DNA of 64,000 bases from DASRBO01 sp035653595. Lineage in GTDB: Bacteria; Actinomycetota; Acidimicrobiia; Acidimicrobiales; JAJPHE01. Of the stretch, positions 51,508-61,535 are shown piece after piece (the first letter of the stretch is position 1; the number at the start of each line of letters is the position of its first letter). The notes under the pieces are model-generated. The model searched no databases, was not told the origin of the DNA, and was given only the letters and a program-made list of their open reading frames with translations. The position numbers were made by a program, and so were the translations under genes. The stretch spans positions 11,281-75,280 of the forward strand of contig DASRBO010000195.1 of the NCBI GenBank assembly GCA_035653595.1, in the 5' to 3' direction.

Positions 51508-52886
51508 GCCCGCGGGTGGTGGTGGTCGGCTCCGGCATCACCGGCCTGGCCGCCGCCCTGGCCCTGACCGACGCCGGCGCGGCGGTGACGGTCCTCGATG
51601 GGGCCGAGCACCCCGGTGGACGCATCCGGACCATGGCCTTCGCCGGCCTGCCGGTGGAGACCGGCCCCGACGCCTTCCTCGCCCGGGTCCCCCACGCCGC
51701 CGACCTGTGCCGGCGCCTGGGCCTCGACCTGGTGGCCCCCGCCACCGGGCGGGCCTTCCTGTGGGCCCGGGGCGGCCTGCGTCCCCTTCCGGCCGGGCTG
51801 GTGCTGGGGGTCCCCTCCGACCTGCCTGCGGTGGCCCGCTCCGGTCTGCTGAGCCCGACCGGGCTGGCCCGGGCGGCCCTCGATCTGGTGCTGCCCCGCA
51901 GCTCTTTCGCCGCCGACCCGTCGGTCGGCGACATCGTGCGGGCCCGGCTGGGCCCGGCGGTGCAGACCGGCCTGGTCGACCCCCTCCTCGGCGGGATCCA
52001 CGCCGGCGACAGCGACCTGCTCAGTGCCGAGTCGACGTCGCCCCAGCTGGCGGCGGCGGCCCGGTCGGGCCGCAGCCTGGTGCTCACCCTGCGCCGCCAT
52101 GCCAGGCAGGCCCCGGCCGTCGACGGCCCGGTGTTCCTGACCCATCCGGGCGGCCTCGGGGCGGTGGTGGAGGCGCTGGTGGGGACCCTGCGGGCGGCGG
52201 GGACCGAGGTCGCCCTGGGCCGGCCCGTGCAGCGCCTGCGCCGCCAGGGGTCGTCGTGGGTGGCCGAGGCCGGCCCCGACGTCGCCGCCGACGCCGTGGT
52301 GCTGACCACCCCGGCCCCGGTCACCGCCTCCCTGCTGGGCCCGCACGCCCCCGAGGCGGCCGCCGCCCTGGGCGAGATCGAGCACTCCTCGGTGGTGGTC
52401 ACCACCCTGGCCTACGACAGGGCCTCGGTGCGCCACCCCCTCGACGGAAGCGGCTTCCTGGTCCCGCGGCCCGAGGGCCGCCTCATGACCGCCTCGACGT
52501 GGCTGTCGTCCAAGTGGGCCCACCTGCACCATCCCGAGCTGGCCCTCATCCGGGTGTCGGCCGGCCGCAACGGGGACGGCCGGGCCATGGCCATGACCGA
52601 CTCCGAGCTGATCGGCGCCCTCCACTCCGAGCTGTCCGAGGCGGTGGGGCTGGGGTCGTCGCCGGTGGAGGCGGCCGTCACCCGCTGGCCTGACGCCTTC
52701 GCCCAGTACGGCCGGGGCCACGGCGCCCGGCTGCAGCGGGTGGAGACGGCGCTGGCCTCCGTGGCCGGCCTCGAGGTCGCCGGCTCGGCCCTGCGGGGGG
52801 TGGGGCTGCCCGCCTGCATCGCCCAGGGCCAGGCCGCCGCCGGCCGCGTCCTCGAGGCTCTGGGCGTCGCCGCCGCCGCTGGGTGA
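51504..52886 (+). CDS. hemY: Coproporphyrinogen/protoporphyrinogen oxidase, HemY type
   Basis: A 460-residue FAD protein. The dinucleotide motif is VVVVGSGITGLAAALAL, followed by GGRIRTMAFAGLPVETGPDAFL and the C-terminal GVGLPACIAQGQAAAGRVL that closes the FAD site. In Gram-positives it oxidises coproporphyrinogen III (CgoX). It overlaps hemH and the lnt homologue by 4 bases each. Confidence 0.93.
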   Translation: MSPRVVVVGSGITGLAAALALTDAGAAVTVLDGAEHPGGRIRTMAFAGLPVETGPDAFLARVPHAADLCRRLGLDLVAPATGRAFLWARGGLRPLPAGLVLGVPSDLPAVARSGLLSPTGLARAALDLVLPRSSFAADPSVGDIVRARLGPAVQTGLVDPLLGGIHAGDSDLLSAESTSPQLAAAARSGRSLVLTLRRHARQAPAVDGPVFLTHPGGLGAVVEALVGTLRAAGTEVALGRPVQRLRRQGSSWVAEAGPDVAADAVVLTTPAPVTASLLGPHAPEAAAALGEIEHSSVVVTTLAYDRASVRHPLDGSGFLVPRPEGRLMTASTWLSSKWAHLHHPELALIRVSAGRNGDGRAMAMTDSELIGALHSELSEAVGLGSSPVEAAVTRWPDAFAQYGRGHGARLQRVETALASVAGLEVAGSALRGVGLPACIAQGQAAAGRVLEALGVAAAAG

Positions 52887-54388
52887 GCTGGCCCCGGCTG
52901 CTGGCGCCGGCCGCCCTCGCCGGGGTGGCGGTGTTCCTGTCCCTCCCCCCCCTCGGGCTGTGGCCCCTGGGCCTGGCCGGCCTGGGCCTGTGGTGCTGGC
53001 GCCTCCGGGGCCTCGGGCCGGGGCGGCGGGCCCTGTGCGGCTCGGTGGCGGCCCTGGGCCTGCTCGTCCCCGGCCTGTTCTGGATCCACGACTTCACCGG
53101 TCCGGGCTACCCGATCGCCGTCGTCGTGGAGGCCGCCTTCTACGCCCTGGCCGCCCTGGCCACCCCGCCCGGATGGGGCGGAACCCTCGCCTTCGGCGCC
53201 ACCCTGGCCGGGGCGGAGATGCTGCGGGACGCCTGGCCCTTCGGCGGGGTGCCGGTGGCCGACATCTACCTGGGCCAGGTCGGCGGTCCCCTGGCCGAGC
53301 TGGCCCGGCTGGGAGGGGCGGCGGCGGTGACGCTGGGGGCCGGGCTGGCCGGGGCCGGGCTGGCCGGGCTGGCCCGGCACCGGTGGCGGCCGGGGGTGGC
53401 GGCCCTGGCCGTGGCCGCCGTCGCCGTGGCGGGGGCGGCCCTCTCCCCCGACGGCGGCGGCGCCACCCGCCTGGTCCGGGTGGCGGCGGTCCAGGGCGGG
53501 GGGCCCCGGGGGCTGCGGGCGGTCAACCGCGACCCGGCCCTGGTCCTGGAGGCCCAGGTGGCGGCGGAGGGCCGCCTGCGCCGCCCGGTCGACCTGGTGG
53601 TCTGGCCCGAGAACGTCGTCGAGCTGGCCTACCCCCTGGCCGGCTCGGTGGAGGAGGCCGAGCTGTCCAGCGTGGCCCGGGCGGCCGGAGCGAGCTTCAT
53701 CGCCGGGGTGACCCAGCCGGCCGGGCCGGGCCAGTTCCTCAACCAGGCGGTGGCCTGGGCCCCCTCGGGGCGCCAGATCGGGTCCTACGAGAAGGTGCAC
53801 CGGGTGCCGTTCGGGGAGTGGGTGCCCATGCGGTCGTTCCTCCGCCACTTCGCCGACCTCTCCGTCGTGCCCAACGACGCCGTCCCCGGCCACGGCCCGG
53901 GCCTCATCCGCACCCCGGCCGGCCCGCTGGGGCTGATGGTGTCCTGGGAGGTGTTCTTCGACGAGCGGGCCCTGGCCGCCGTCGGCAGCGGGGCCAGGTT
54001 GCTGGTGGTGCCGACCAACGCCGCCTCCTACCGCACCGACCAGGTCCCCGCCATGGAGGTGGCCGCCGCCCGGCTGCGGGCCATCGCCACCGGGCGGGAT
54101 CTGGTCCAGTCCGCCCCCACCGGCTACAGCGCCCTGGTCGACCACCGGGGCCGGCTGCTGGCCCGCTCCGGCCTGGGCGGGGCCTCGGTGGTCGAGGGGG
54201 AGCTGGGCGAGCGGAGGGGGCGTACCCCCTACGACGCCGTGCGCCGGGCCGGCCCGGAGGCCACCGTGGCCGTGCTGGTGGCGGCGGCCTGGGCGCTCGC
54301 CGCCGCCGAGTGGCGCCGGTCCCGCCACATGAGCTCGTTGAAGATGAGGAACTTGGCCACCCACAGCACCCCGAACGCCCCCAGGTAG
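52883..54388 (+). CDS. lnt: Apolipoprotein N-acyltransferase homologue with Ser at the catalytic Cys position
   Basis: A 501-residue protein with about six N-terminal helices, a nitrilase domain and a C-terminal helix. E243 (VVWPENVV) and K304 (GSYEKVHRVPFGEWVP) match the E. coli Lnt residues E267 and K335. The nucleophile position, Cys387 in E. coli (ICYEI), is S354 here (LMVSWEVFF). The enzyme would N-acylate lipoproteins if Ser can serve; otherwise it has another role. It is translationally coupled to hemY. Its last 160 bases run antisense to the gtrA-like gene. Confidence 0.85.
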   Translation: MSWPRLLAPAALAGVAVFLSLPPLGLWPLGLAGLGLWCWRLRGLGPGRRALCGSVAALGLLVPGLFWIHDFTGPGYPIAVVVEAAFYALAALATPPGWGGTLAFGATLAGAEMLRDAWPFGGVPVADIYLGQVGGPLAELARLGGAAAVTLGAGLAGAGLAGLARHRWRPGVAALAVAAVAVAGAALSPDGGGATRLVRVAAVQGGGPRGLRAVNRDPALVLEAQVAAEGRLRRPVDLVVWPENVVELAYPLAGSVEEAELSSVARAAGASFIAGVTQPAGPGQFLNQAVAWAPSGRQIGSYEKVHRVPFGEWVPMRSFLRHFADLSVVPNDAVPGHGPGLIRTPAGPLGLMVSWEVFFDERALAAVGSGARLLVVPTNAASYRTDQVPAMEVAAARLRAIATGRDLVQSAPTGYSALVDHRGRLLARSGLGGASVVEGELGERRGRTPYDAVRRAGPEATVAVLVAAAWALAAAEWRRSRHMSSLKMRNLATHSTPNAPR

Positions 54389-54768
54389 CAGGCCGACACC
54401 ACGGCGACGTGCTCGGCGTGGTTGCGGATGGCGGTGGCGTGGGTGTGGGCGAAGTCCGCCGCCCAGGTGGAGAAGACCAGCCCCACGAAGGCCAGCACCC
54501 AGAAGGGCACGACCTCCTTCCAGAGGTGCGACCGCCCGGTCTGGCCCCAGGCCCAGTTGCGGTTGAGGTAGTAGGACGGCACCGCCCCCACGCAGGTGGC
54601 GAAGATGCTCGAGCCGCGGGCGCCGAACACCTCGAACACGCCGAAGACCAGCACGAAGGCGAGCTGGCTCACGGCGACGGAGATGACCGAGACGAGCGTG
54701 TAGCGGATGGCTTTGCGGCCCTCTTCGCTGCGCCCCCAGTCCCGCAGCCCGGCGGGGGAGAGCCTCAC
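54229..54768 (-). CDS. GtrA-like membrane protein
   Basis: A 179-residue protein with four hydrophobic segments and the GtrA hallmarks: KAIRYTLVSVISVAVSQLAFVLVF, PSYYLNRNWAWG and LWVAKFLIFNELM. GtrA proteins are thought to flip or position polyprenyl-linked sugars. The 31-residue Ala/Arg tail runs antisense into the lnt homologue. GTG 54768 overlaps the stop of the GH1 gene by 4 bases, so the two form an operon. Confidence 0.85.
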   Translation of the reverse strand: MRLSPAGLRDWGRSEEGRKAIRYTLVSVISVAVSQLAFVLVFGVFEVFGARGSSIFATCVGAVPSYYLNRNWAWGQTGRSHLWKEVVPFWVLAFVGLVFSTWAADFAHTHATAIRNHAEHVAVVSACYLGAFGVLWVAKFLIFNELMWRDRRHSAAASAQAAATSTATVASGPARRTAS

Positions 54769-55949
54769 GGCTGAAATTCTAGAGCGTTGGCCCTGGCCAC
54801 CGACCCTAGCCAGCGGGCGCTCGGCTTGGGGCGGCGCTCGAAGCTGGCCCGGTCCACCGCCACCAACCCGAACTCGGGGCCGTAGCCGAGGGCCCACTCG
54901 AAGTTGTCGAAGCTGGACCAGTACACGTAGCCCCGCACGTCGATCCCGTCGGCCAGGCACGACCGCACCCCGGCCAGGGCCCGGCGCACGTACTCGACCC
55001 TCCTGGTGTCGTCGGGGGTGGCGATGCCGTTCTCGGTCACCAGCACGGGCACGCCCCCGCTCAGTTCGTAGGCCCGGCGGATGGTGGGCTCAAGCGCCTC
55101 GGGCCAGAACTCGTAGCCCATGGTGGTGACCTCCACCCCCTCCTCGGGGCCGACGGCGCCCTCGGGCCCGATGCGGGACCGGCTGTAGGTCTGCACCCCG
55201 ATGAAGTCGTCGCCCCGGACCGCCTCGAGGAACACGTCCTCATGGGCCGAGCGGATGCGGTGCAGGTAGTTCTCTCCCCCCTCGACCGCCTGGTAGTCCG
55301 ACATGGCCAGGGTCAGGCCGACCGGGGCGGTGCCCGGGGCGGCGTGGATCGCCTCCGCCGCCTTGCGGTGGGCGGCGATGAAGTTCTGGTTGACCTGGCG
55401 GCGCTCGTCGGAGCGGCGGTGGCCGGGCGGGAAGACCCCGGCCAGGTGTCCCATCAGGGAGACGATGTTGGGCTCGTTGATGGTGCAGGCCCAGCCGATG
55501 AGGTCGCCCAGGTGGGCGGCGGACCGCTCGACGAACCGGGCGAAGCGGTCGACGGTCGCCGGCTCCAGCCACCCGCCGGATGCCGCCACCCAGCGGGGCG
55601 AGCTGAAGTGGTGGAAGGTGACGATGGGGGTCATGGAGCGCTCGTGGCAGGCGGCGCACACCCGCCGGTAGTGCTCGAGGGCGGCGGTGGACCACTCCCC
55701 CTCCTCCGGCTCGATCCGGCTCCACTCCAGGGAGAACCGGTAGGCGTTGAAGCCCAGCTCGGCCATCAGGTCGAGGTCGTCGCGGTAGCGGTGGTAGTGG
55801 TCGCAGGTGTCGCCGCTGGGCTCGACGCAGCCACTGTCGGGGTTGTGCTCCCAGTCCCACCAGTCGTTGTTCCAGTTGCCGCCCTCCACCTGATGGGCGG
55901 CGGTGGCGGTGCCCCACACGAAGCCGTCGGGAAACGCAAAGCCGGTCAT
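54765..55949 (-). CDS. Family 1 glycoside hydrolase (beta-glucosidase-like)
   Basis: A 394-residue GH1 enzyme. The N-terminal FPDGFVWGTATAAHQVEGG matches the family signature. The acid/base is E159 in TINEPN and the nucleophile is E306 in VTENGIA. YVYWSSFDNFEWALGYGPEFGLVAVD is the conserved end. It is shorter than typical members (about 440-480 residues), with no signal peptide, so it is cytoplasmic. It likely cleaves beta-glucosides or related sugars; the exact substrate is unknown. It is coupled to the GtrA-like gene. Confidence 0.9.
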   Translation of the reverse strand: MTGFAFPDGFVWGTATAAHQVEGGNWNNDWWDWEHNPDSGCVEPSGDTCDHYHRYRDDLDLMAELGFNAYRFSLEWSRIEPEEGEWSTAALEHYRRVCAACHERSMTPIVTFHHFSSPRWVAASGGWLEPATVDRFARFVERSAAHLGDLIGWACTINEPNIVSLMGHLAGVFPPGHRRSDERRQVNQNFIAAHRKAAEAIHAAPGTAPVGLTLAMSDYQAVEGGENYLHRIRSAHEDVFLEAVRGDDFIGVQTYSRSRIGPEGAVGPEEGVEVTTMGYEFWPEALEPTIRRAYELSGGVPVLVTENGIATPDDTRRVEYVRRALAGVRSCLADGIDVRGYVYWSSFDNFEWALGYGPEFGLVAVDRASFERRPKPSARWLGSVARANALEFQP

Positions 55950-56011
55950 GGGCGCAGAAACGTAGACGCGCCGGCCTGGGGCCGTCCGGTGCCGGTGGTA
56001 GACAGCCGGCC

Positions 56012-56890
56012 GTGACCGAAGCGCTCGACGCCCTGCTCGACATCCTCGACCTCGAGCCCATCGAGATGAACATCTTCCGGGGCGTGAGCCCCAAGGAGGC
56101 CCGCCAGCGGGTCTTCGGCGGCCAGGTGGCGGGCCAGGCGCTGGTGGCCGCCGGCCGCACCGTCGAGCCCGGTCCCCGGGTCCACTCGCTGCACGCCTAC
56201 TTCCTGCGCCCGGGCGATCCGGCGGTCCCGATCCTGTACGAAGTGGACCGCATCCGCGACGGGCGCTCCTTCACCACCCGGCGGGTGGTCGCCATCCAGC
56301 ACGGCCGGGCCATCTTCAACCTGTCGGCGTCGTTCCACCGCGACGAGGCCGGCGTGGACCACGAGATGCCGATGCCGGATGCCCCCGCCCCCGAGTCGCT
56401 TCCGACCTTCCAGGAGCGCTTCGCCCCCTATGCCGAGCAGATGGGCGACTGGTACCACCGGCCCCGGCCGATCGACCAGCGCCACGCCGAGGACCCCGGC
56501 CGCATCAGCCGCATGGAGGGTCGCACGCCCCGGCCCCCGCACCAGCAGGTGTGGATGCGCGCCGACGGCCGGCTGCCTGACGACCCGCTGCTGCACGCCT
56601 GCGTGGTCGCCTACACCTCGGACATGACCCTGCTCGACTCGGTGGTGCTGCCCCACCAGCTGGACTGGGACGACCCCAGGATCATGATGGCCAGCCTCGA
56701 CCATGCCATGTGGTTCCACCGCCCGTTCCGGGCCGACCAGTGGTTCCTCTACGACCAGTACAGCCCGACCGCCTCCGGCGCCCGCGGCCTGGCCATCGGC
56801 CACATCTTCAGCGCCGACGGCCACCTGAGCGTGTCGGTGGTCCAGGAGGGCCTAGTGCGCATGGTGGACCCGGCCCGGCTGCACCAGTAG
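56012..56890 (+). CDS. tesB: Acyl-CoA thioesterase II
   Basis: A 292-residue double-hotdog thioesterase. FGGQVAGQALVAAGRTVEPG, VHSLHAYFLRPGDPAVPILYEVDRIRDGRSFTTRRVVAIQ and LASLDH-type MASLDHAMWFHRPF are TesB signatures, and the Asp of the active site is in the last block. It hydrolyses acyl-CoA and may balance the CoA pool used by the acyl-CoA enzymes at 12-25 kb. GTG start at 56012. It diverges from the GH1 gene by 62 bases. Confidence 0.93.
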   Translation: MTEALDALLDILDLEPIEMNIFRGVSPKEARQRVFGGQVAGQALVAAGRTVEPGPRVHSLHAYFLRPGDPAVPILYEVDRIRDGRSFTTRRVVAIQHGRAIFNLSASFHRDEAGVDHEMPMPDAPAPESLPTFQERFAPYAEQMGDWYHRPRPIDQRHAEDPGRISRMEGRTPRPPHQQVWMRADGRLPDDPLLHACVVAYTSDMTLLDSVVLPHQLDWDDPRIMMASLDHAMWFHRPFRADQWFLYDQYSPTASGARGLAIGHIFSADGHLSVSVVQEGLVRMVDPARLHQ

Positions 56891-56898
56891 CACCAGGG

Positions 56899-56926
56899 CT
56901 CAGGGCTCGGGGCTCAGGGCTCGGGG
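56899..56926. repeat. Tandem duplication of a 14-mer after tesB
   Basis: CTCAGGGCTCGGGG occurs twice without a gap (56899-56912 and 56913-56926) in the short space between the convergent tesB and gltA genes. It is probably slippage in spacer DNA. Confidence 0.8.
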
Positions 56927-56955
56927 CGAGCCGGAGCATCGCCCTGCCCGCCGGT

Positions 56956-58227
<1,272 letters not shown>

Positions 58228-58318
58228 ACCACCCCTCGCTCGCGATCCTGCTCCGGCGACGACCGGACCGGGGCCATCCTATGGCCGCTCCGGGCGGCCG
58301 GGCACACGCCGGGCGGCG

Positions 58319-59206
58319 TCAGTGGACGGTGACGGCGTCCCCCACGCCGAGCCTGCCCCCGACCTCCACCCCGGCGTAGGCGCCCACGCAGGACCAGGTG
58401 CCCTCGCCGGCGATCTCCACCCGGTTGTGCCTGGCCGCCGCCTGCAGGATCCGCCGGTCGGCCTCCAGCCCGGGCTGGGCCAGGGTGGTCATCACGCAGC
58501 GCATGGTCGGCATGCTCACCGACGCCTCGACCTCGCCCAGGCACAGGCGCCGCCCGGTCCAGCCATTCTCGGCGAAACCGGACCCGGACCCGTCGACGAG
58601 GACGTTGGGCCGGTAGCGCCGGGGGTCGAAGTCGGGGCCCGGCTCCAGCCGGCGCAGCTCGTCCAGGGTGGAAGAGCACATCAGGTGCAGCGGCGCCACG
58701 TCGACCAGGGCACCGCCCGGAGCCATCACCGCCAGGGGCAGCCGGCTCAGGGTGTCCCCCGACTCCTCGGTGCCCAGGCTCACCGTCGCCCGGAACTCGT
58801 CGGGGATCAGGCCCTCGATGTCGGGCCACAGCGCCTCGTAGTGACCCCGCTCCCCGCCGGCGGTCACCAGCCCCACCGACCGGCCCAGGGCGGCGCTCAG
58901 GGCGCGGTCGCAGCCGGGCGAGTCGCTGCGCACGACCTCGCCGTCGGGCAGGCGGATGGCGACCGGTGGCGGGGGCGCCCCGGGGGCCGGCTCCTCGAGG
59001 TACCAGGCCTGCATCTGCAGCAGCCGTCCCCACTTGCGGGGGTGCTTGGCGCTGCCCACCAGGCCGTCGCCGACCACGGCGTAGGCCCGGTCTCCGACCA
59101 CCCCCGCCGTCCCCACCACGGCCGTGTCGAGGGCCTCTCCGCCCATCGACTTGACCGGATAGCGCCAGAGGGCGGCGACGGTGGCGTCAGCCCCGGAGGA
59201 GCTCAC
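58319..59206 (-). CDS. MOSC domain protein (molybdenum cofactor sulfurase C-terminal type)
   Basis: A 295-residue protein. The N-terminal MOSC-N beta-barrel begins ALWRYPVKSMGGEALD. The MOSC domain is ~130-295 and includes RPNVLVDGSGSGFAENGW and the conserved Cys in MPTMRCVMTT. Such proteins handle molybdenum cofactor sulfur or N-hydroxylated substrates (YcbX/mARC-like). No partner reductase is adjacent. GTG 59206 lies 20 bases inside the end of the aldo/keto reductase gene, so they are cotranscribed. Confidence 0.9.
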   Translation of the reverse strand: MSSSGADATVAALWRYPVKSMGGEALDTAVVGTAGVVGDRAYAVVGDGLVGSAKHPRKWGRLLQMQAWYLEEPAPGAPPPPVAIRLPDGEVVRSDSPGCDRALSAALGRSVGLVTAGGERGHYEALWPDIEGLIPDEFRATVSLGTEESGDTLSRLPLAVMAPGGALVDVAPLHLMCSSTLDELRRLEPGPDFDPRRYRPNVLVDGSGSGFAENGWTGRRLCLGEVEASVSMPTMRCVMTTLAQPGLEADRRILQAAARHNRVEIAGEGTWSCVGAYAGVEVGGRLGVGDAVTVH

Positions 59207-60128
59207 CGGCCTCCTCGGCGAAGGCGGCCGAGGCCTCGCCCAGTCGGGCGTCCTCGTCCTGGGTCAGCTCGATGTCGGCCGCCGCCGCGTTCTGCTCCAT
59301 CTGCTCGGCGCTGCTGGCACCCGGTATGGCCACCACGTTGGGCCGGCGCACCACCCAGGCCAGGGCCACCTGGGCGGCGGTCGCCCCGTGGGCGGCGGCC
59401 ACCTCGGAGAGGGCGGTGGTGAGGACCTTGGCCTTGTCGGCCACCTCGGCCCGGAACAGCGGGTTGCGGGCCCGCACCCCGCCCGGATTGGTGGTGCCGT
59501 CGTAGCGGCCGGACAGGAAGCCCTGGCCCAGCGGGCTGTAGGCGATGACGATCCGGCCGTCGGCGGCCGCCCGCGGGATGAGGTTCTGCTCGGGCCGGCG
59601 CGCCACCAGGCTGTAGCGGACCTGGTTGGACAGGACGGCACCGCCCAGGGCCTGCTCGGCCTCCTGCCACGCCTTGGTGGAGAAGTTGGACACCCCGACG
59701 TGGGTGACCAGACCGTCCTGCTGGAGCCGGCGCATGCCGGCCATCACCGCCTCGGCGGGGGCGTCGGGGCTGGGCCAGTGCTGCTGGTACAGGTCGATGC
59801 GGTCCACACCCAGCCGCTCGGCGCTGGCCCGGGCCCGCTTGACCACCTCGTCGGCGTCGAGGCCGCTGCCGGGGAAGACCTTGGTGGCCAGGAACACCTC
59901 GCCCCGCCGGGCGGCGATGGTGCGGCCCACCACCTCCTCGGAGCGGCCGTCGCCGTAGACCTCGGCCGTGTCGATGAGGTTGACCCCCAGGTCGAGGGCC
60001 CGGTCGACGATCTTCTGGGACTCCTTGTCCAGGTACTCGTCGCCGTAGTCCCAGCCCTGGGCGCCGAACTGCCAGGCCCCCAGCCCGATGGAGGACACCT
60101 TGACCCCGCCCACCTCTACATAGCGCAT
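59187..60128 (-). CDS. Aldo/keto reductase
   Basis: A 313-residue TIM-barrel reductase. The tetrad is Asp and Tyr in LIDTAEVYGDG, Lys in FLATKVFPG, and His in YQQHWPSPD. The cofactor end is AIPGASSAEQMEQN. ATG 60128 (MRYVEV) is preferred to the GTG three codons earlier because the fold begins there. The substrate is unknown. It overlaps the MOSC gene and lies 48 bases downstream of the minus-strand acetyltransferase. Confidence 0.9.
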   Translation of the reverse strand: MRYVEVGGVKVSSIGLGAWQFGAQGWDYGDEYLDKESQKIVDRALDLGVNLIDTAEVYGDGRSEEVVGRTIAARRGEVFLATKVFPGSGLDADEVVKRARASAERLGVDRIDLYQQHWPSPDAPAEAVMAGMRRLQQDGLVTHVGVSNFSTKAWQEAEQALGGAVLSNQVRYSLVARRPEQNLIPRAAADGRIVIAYSPLGQGFLSGRYDGTTNPGGVRARNPLFRAEVADKAKVLTTALSEVAAAHGATAAQVALAWVVRRPNVVAIPGASSAEQMEQNAAAADIELTQDEDARLGEASAAFAEEAGELLRG

Positions 60129-60175
60129 CCCGAACACTCGCCCGGCGGCACCGCCCCGGTCAAGGGCCGGTGCTT

Positions 60176-60616
60176 CTAGGAGCTGTAGCGGTACAGGTTG
60201 GTCTCACGGGCCTCGAAGCCGAGCCGCTGGTACAGGCGGTTGGCCGCCTGGCGACTGGGGCGGGAGGTGAGGTCGACCGTGCGGCATCCCAGCTCGGCCG
60301 CCCGCTGGACCGCCGCCCGGGTGAGGGCCTCGCCGGCGCCGTTGCCCCGGGCCGCCTCGTCCACCACGACGTCCTCGATGATCGCCCTGGACCCGGTGGG
60401 GATGCGGAACACGACCAGGGTGAGGGTGCCCACCACCCGGTCCCCGTCGCTGGCCACCAAGAGGACGGTGGCGGGGGAGTCGACGATCTCCTGCAGGGCG
60501 GCGGCGTCCGGAGGCGGCGCCGTGCTGGAGAGCTGGGGGACCAACCGGGCCATCGCCTCGACCAGGCTCCGATCGACCGTCGTCGCCTCCCTCACCTCCA
60601 CGGCCACGGTCGGCAT
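60176..60616 (-). CDS. GNAT-family N-acetyltransferase
   Basis: A 146-residue GNAT protein. The acetyl-CoA loop is VDEAARGNGAGEALTRAAVQRA, and CRTVDLTSRPSRQAANRLYQRLGFEARETNLYRY is the typical end. It resembles small histone-acetyltransferase-like HPA2-type proteins. ATG 60616 is chosen; the longer open frame runs antisense to the divergent lipoprotein gene. Confidence 0.88.
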   Translation of the reverse strand: MPTVAVEVREATTVDRSLVEAMARLVPQLSSTAPPPDAAALQEIVDSPATVLLVASDGDRVVGTLTLVVFRIPTGSRAIIEDVVVDEAARGNGAGEALTRAAVQRAAELGCRTVDLTSRPSRQAANRLYQRLGFEARETNLYRYSS

Positions 60617-60634
60617 CGTACCGAGGTCACCCGT

Positions 60635-60640
60635 TACCGT
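60635..60640 (+). promoter_or_regulatory. Candidate -10 element (TACCGT) for a leaderless mRNA
   Basis: TACCGT lies 7 bases before the GTG at 60648, with no SD sequence between them. Confidence 0.3.
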
Positions 60641-60647
60641 CTCTCCG

Positions 60648-61514
60648 GTGGCAGGCAGGCGGATGCGGGCGCTGGCCCTCGCCGCCGCGGCCGCTGCCCT
60701 GGTGTCCTGCTCGGGGTCCCCGCCCAGGGCATCGGCCCCGGCCAGCACCACCACAGCGGCGGCCGCCCCGACCACCTCCTCCAGCGCGGCGAGCACCCCG
60801 CTGACGGTGGCGGTCTACCTCCTCTCCGACGGCCGGGTCGCCCCCGTGCACCGCAAGGTCGCCGCCAGCTCCGGGGTGGCCCGGGCGGCCCTGGAGTCGC
60901 TGCTCGAAGGTCCGACGACACAAGACGCCGCCGACGGCCTGACCAGCGCCGTGCCTTCGGGCACCCGGCTCAACGGCATATCGGTCCACGGCAGCGTGGC
61001 GACGGTCGACCTGAACGGGACGTTCGGCTCCGGCGGGACGTCGCAGTCCGAATCCGCCCGGCTGGCCCAGGTGACCTACACGGTCACCCAGTTCCCAGGC
61101 ATCAGCGGCGTCGAGTTCCGCATGGACGGCAGGACGGTCACCACCTTCGGCTCCAACGGGCTCACCGTCGACGACCCCGCCACCCGCACCAGCTTCGAGG
61201 CCCTGACGCCGGCGATCCTGGTCGAGACGCCGACGGCCGGCGACTCGGTGATCAGCCCGCTGCACGTGAGCGGGTCGGCCGACGTGTTCGAGGCGACCTT
61301 CCAGCTGGAGGTGGTGGACTCCTCCGGCCAGAGCCTGGCGGCGGTCACCGTCCACGCCAGCTCAGGCACCGGCACCAGGGGAACCTTCACCGCCACCGTG
61401 CCCTACGGCATCACCGCCCCCGAGGACGGTGCCCTCGTCGCCTACGACCTGTCGCCCAAGGACGGCTCCCGCCAGGATGTGGTCAACATCCCCCTGCACC
61501 TCGGAGCGGAATAG
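60648..61514 (+). CDS. Lipoprotein with GerMN and Gmad2 domains
   Basis: A 288-residue secreted lipoprotein. The signal RRMRALALAAAAAALVSC ends in a lipobox (LVSC). A Ser/Thr/Ala linker follows. The GerMN domain spans ~50-170: LTVAVYLLSDGRVAPVHRKV, SGVARAALESLLEGPTTQD, ATVDLNGTFGSGGTSQSESARLAQVTYTVTQFPGISGVEFRMDG. The last ~100 residues form the Ig-like Gmad2 domain (ILVETPTAGDSVISPLHVSGSADVFEATFQLEV). This pair is common in actinobacterial cell-surface lipoproteins (LpqB-like) and in spore germination proteins. The role is unknown. GTG 60648 or ATG 60663. Confidence 0.88.
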   Translation: MAGRRMRALALAAAAAALVSCSGSPPRASAPASTTTAAAAPTTSSSAASTPLTVAVYLLSDGRVAPVHRKVAASSGVARAALESLLEGPTTQDAADGLTSAVPSGTRLNGISVHGSVATVDLNGTFGSGGTSQSESARLAQVTYTVTQFPGISGVEFRMDGRTVTTFGSNGLTVDDPATRTSFEALTPAILVETPTAGDSVISPLHVSGSADVFEATFQLEVVDSSGQSLAAVTVHASSGTGTRGTFTATVPYGITAPEDGALVAYDLSPKDGSRQDVVNIPLHLGAE

Positions 61515-61523
61515 GCGCTGAGG

Positions 61524-61529
61524 TAGCCT
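61524..61529 (+). promoter_or_regulatory. Candidate -10 element (TAGCCT) for a leaderless mRNA
   Basis: TAGCCT lies 6 bases before the ATG at 61536, with no SD sequence, matching the pattern at 11134 and 29659. Confidence 0.35.
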
Positions 61530-61535
61530 CCCCGG

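Noticed and set aside
54765..54768. Possible fusion or frameshift between the GH1 glycosidase and GtrA-like genes
   Set aside because: They are two intact proteins joined by an ordinary 4-base GTGA overlap.
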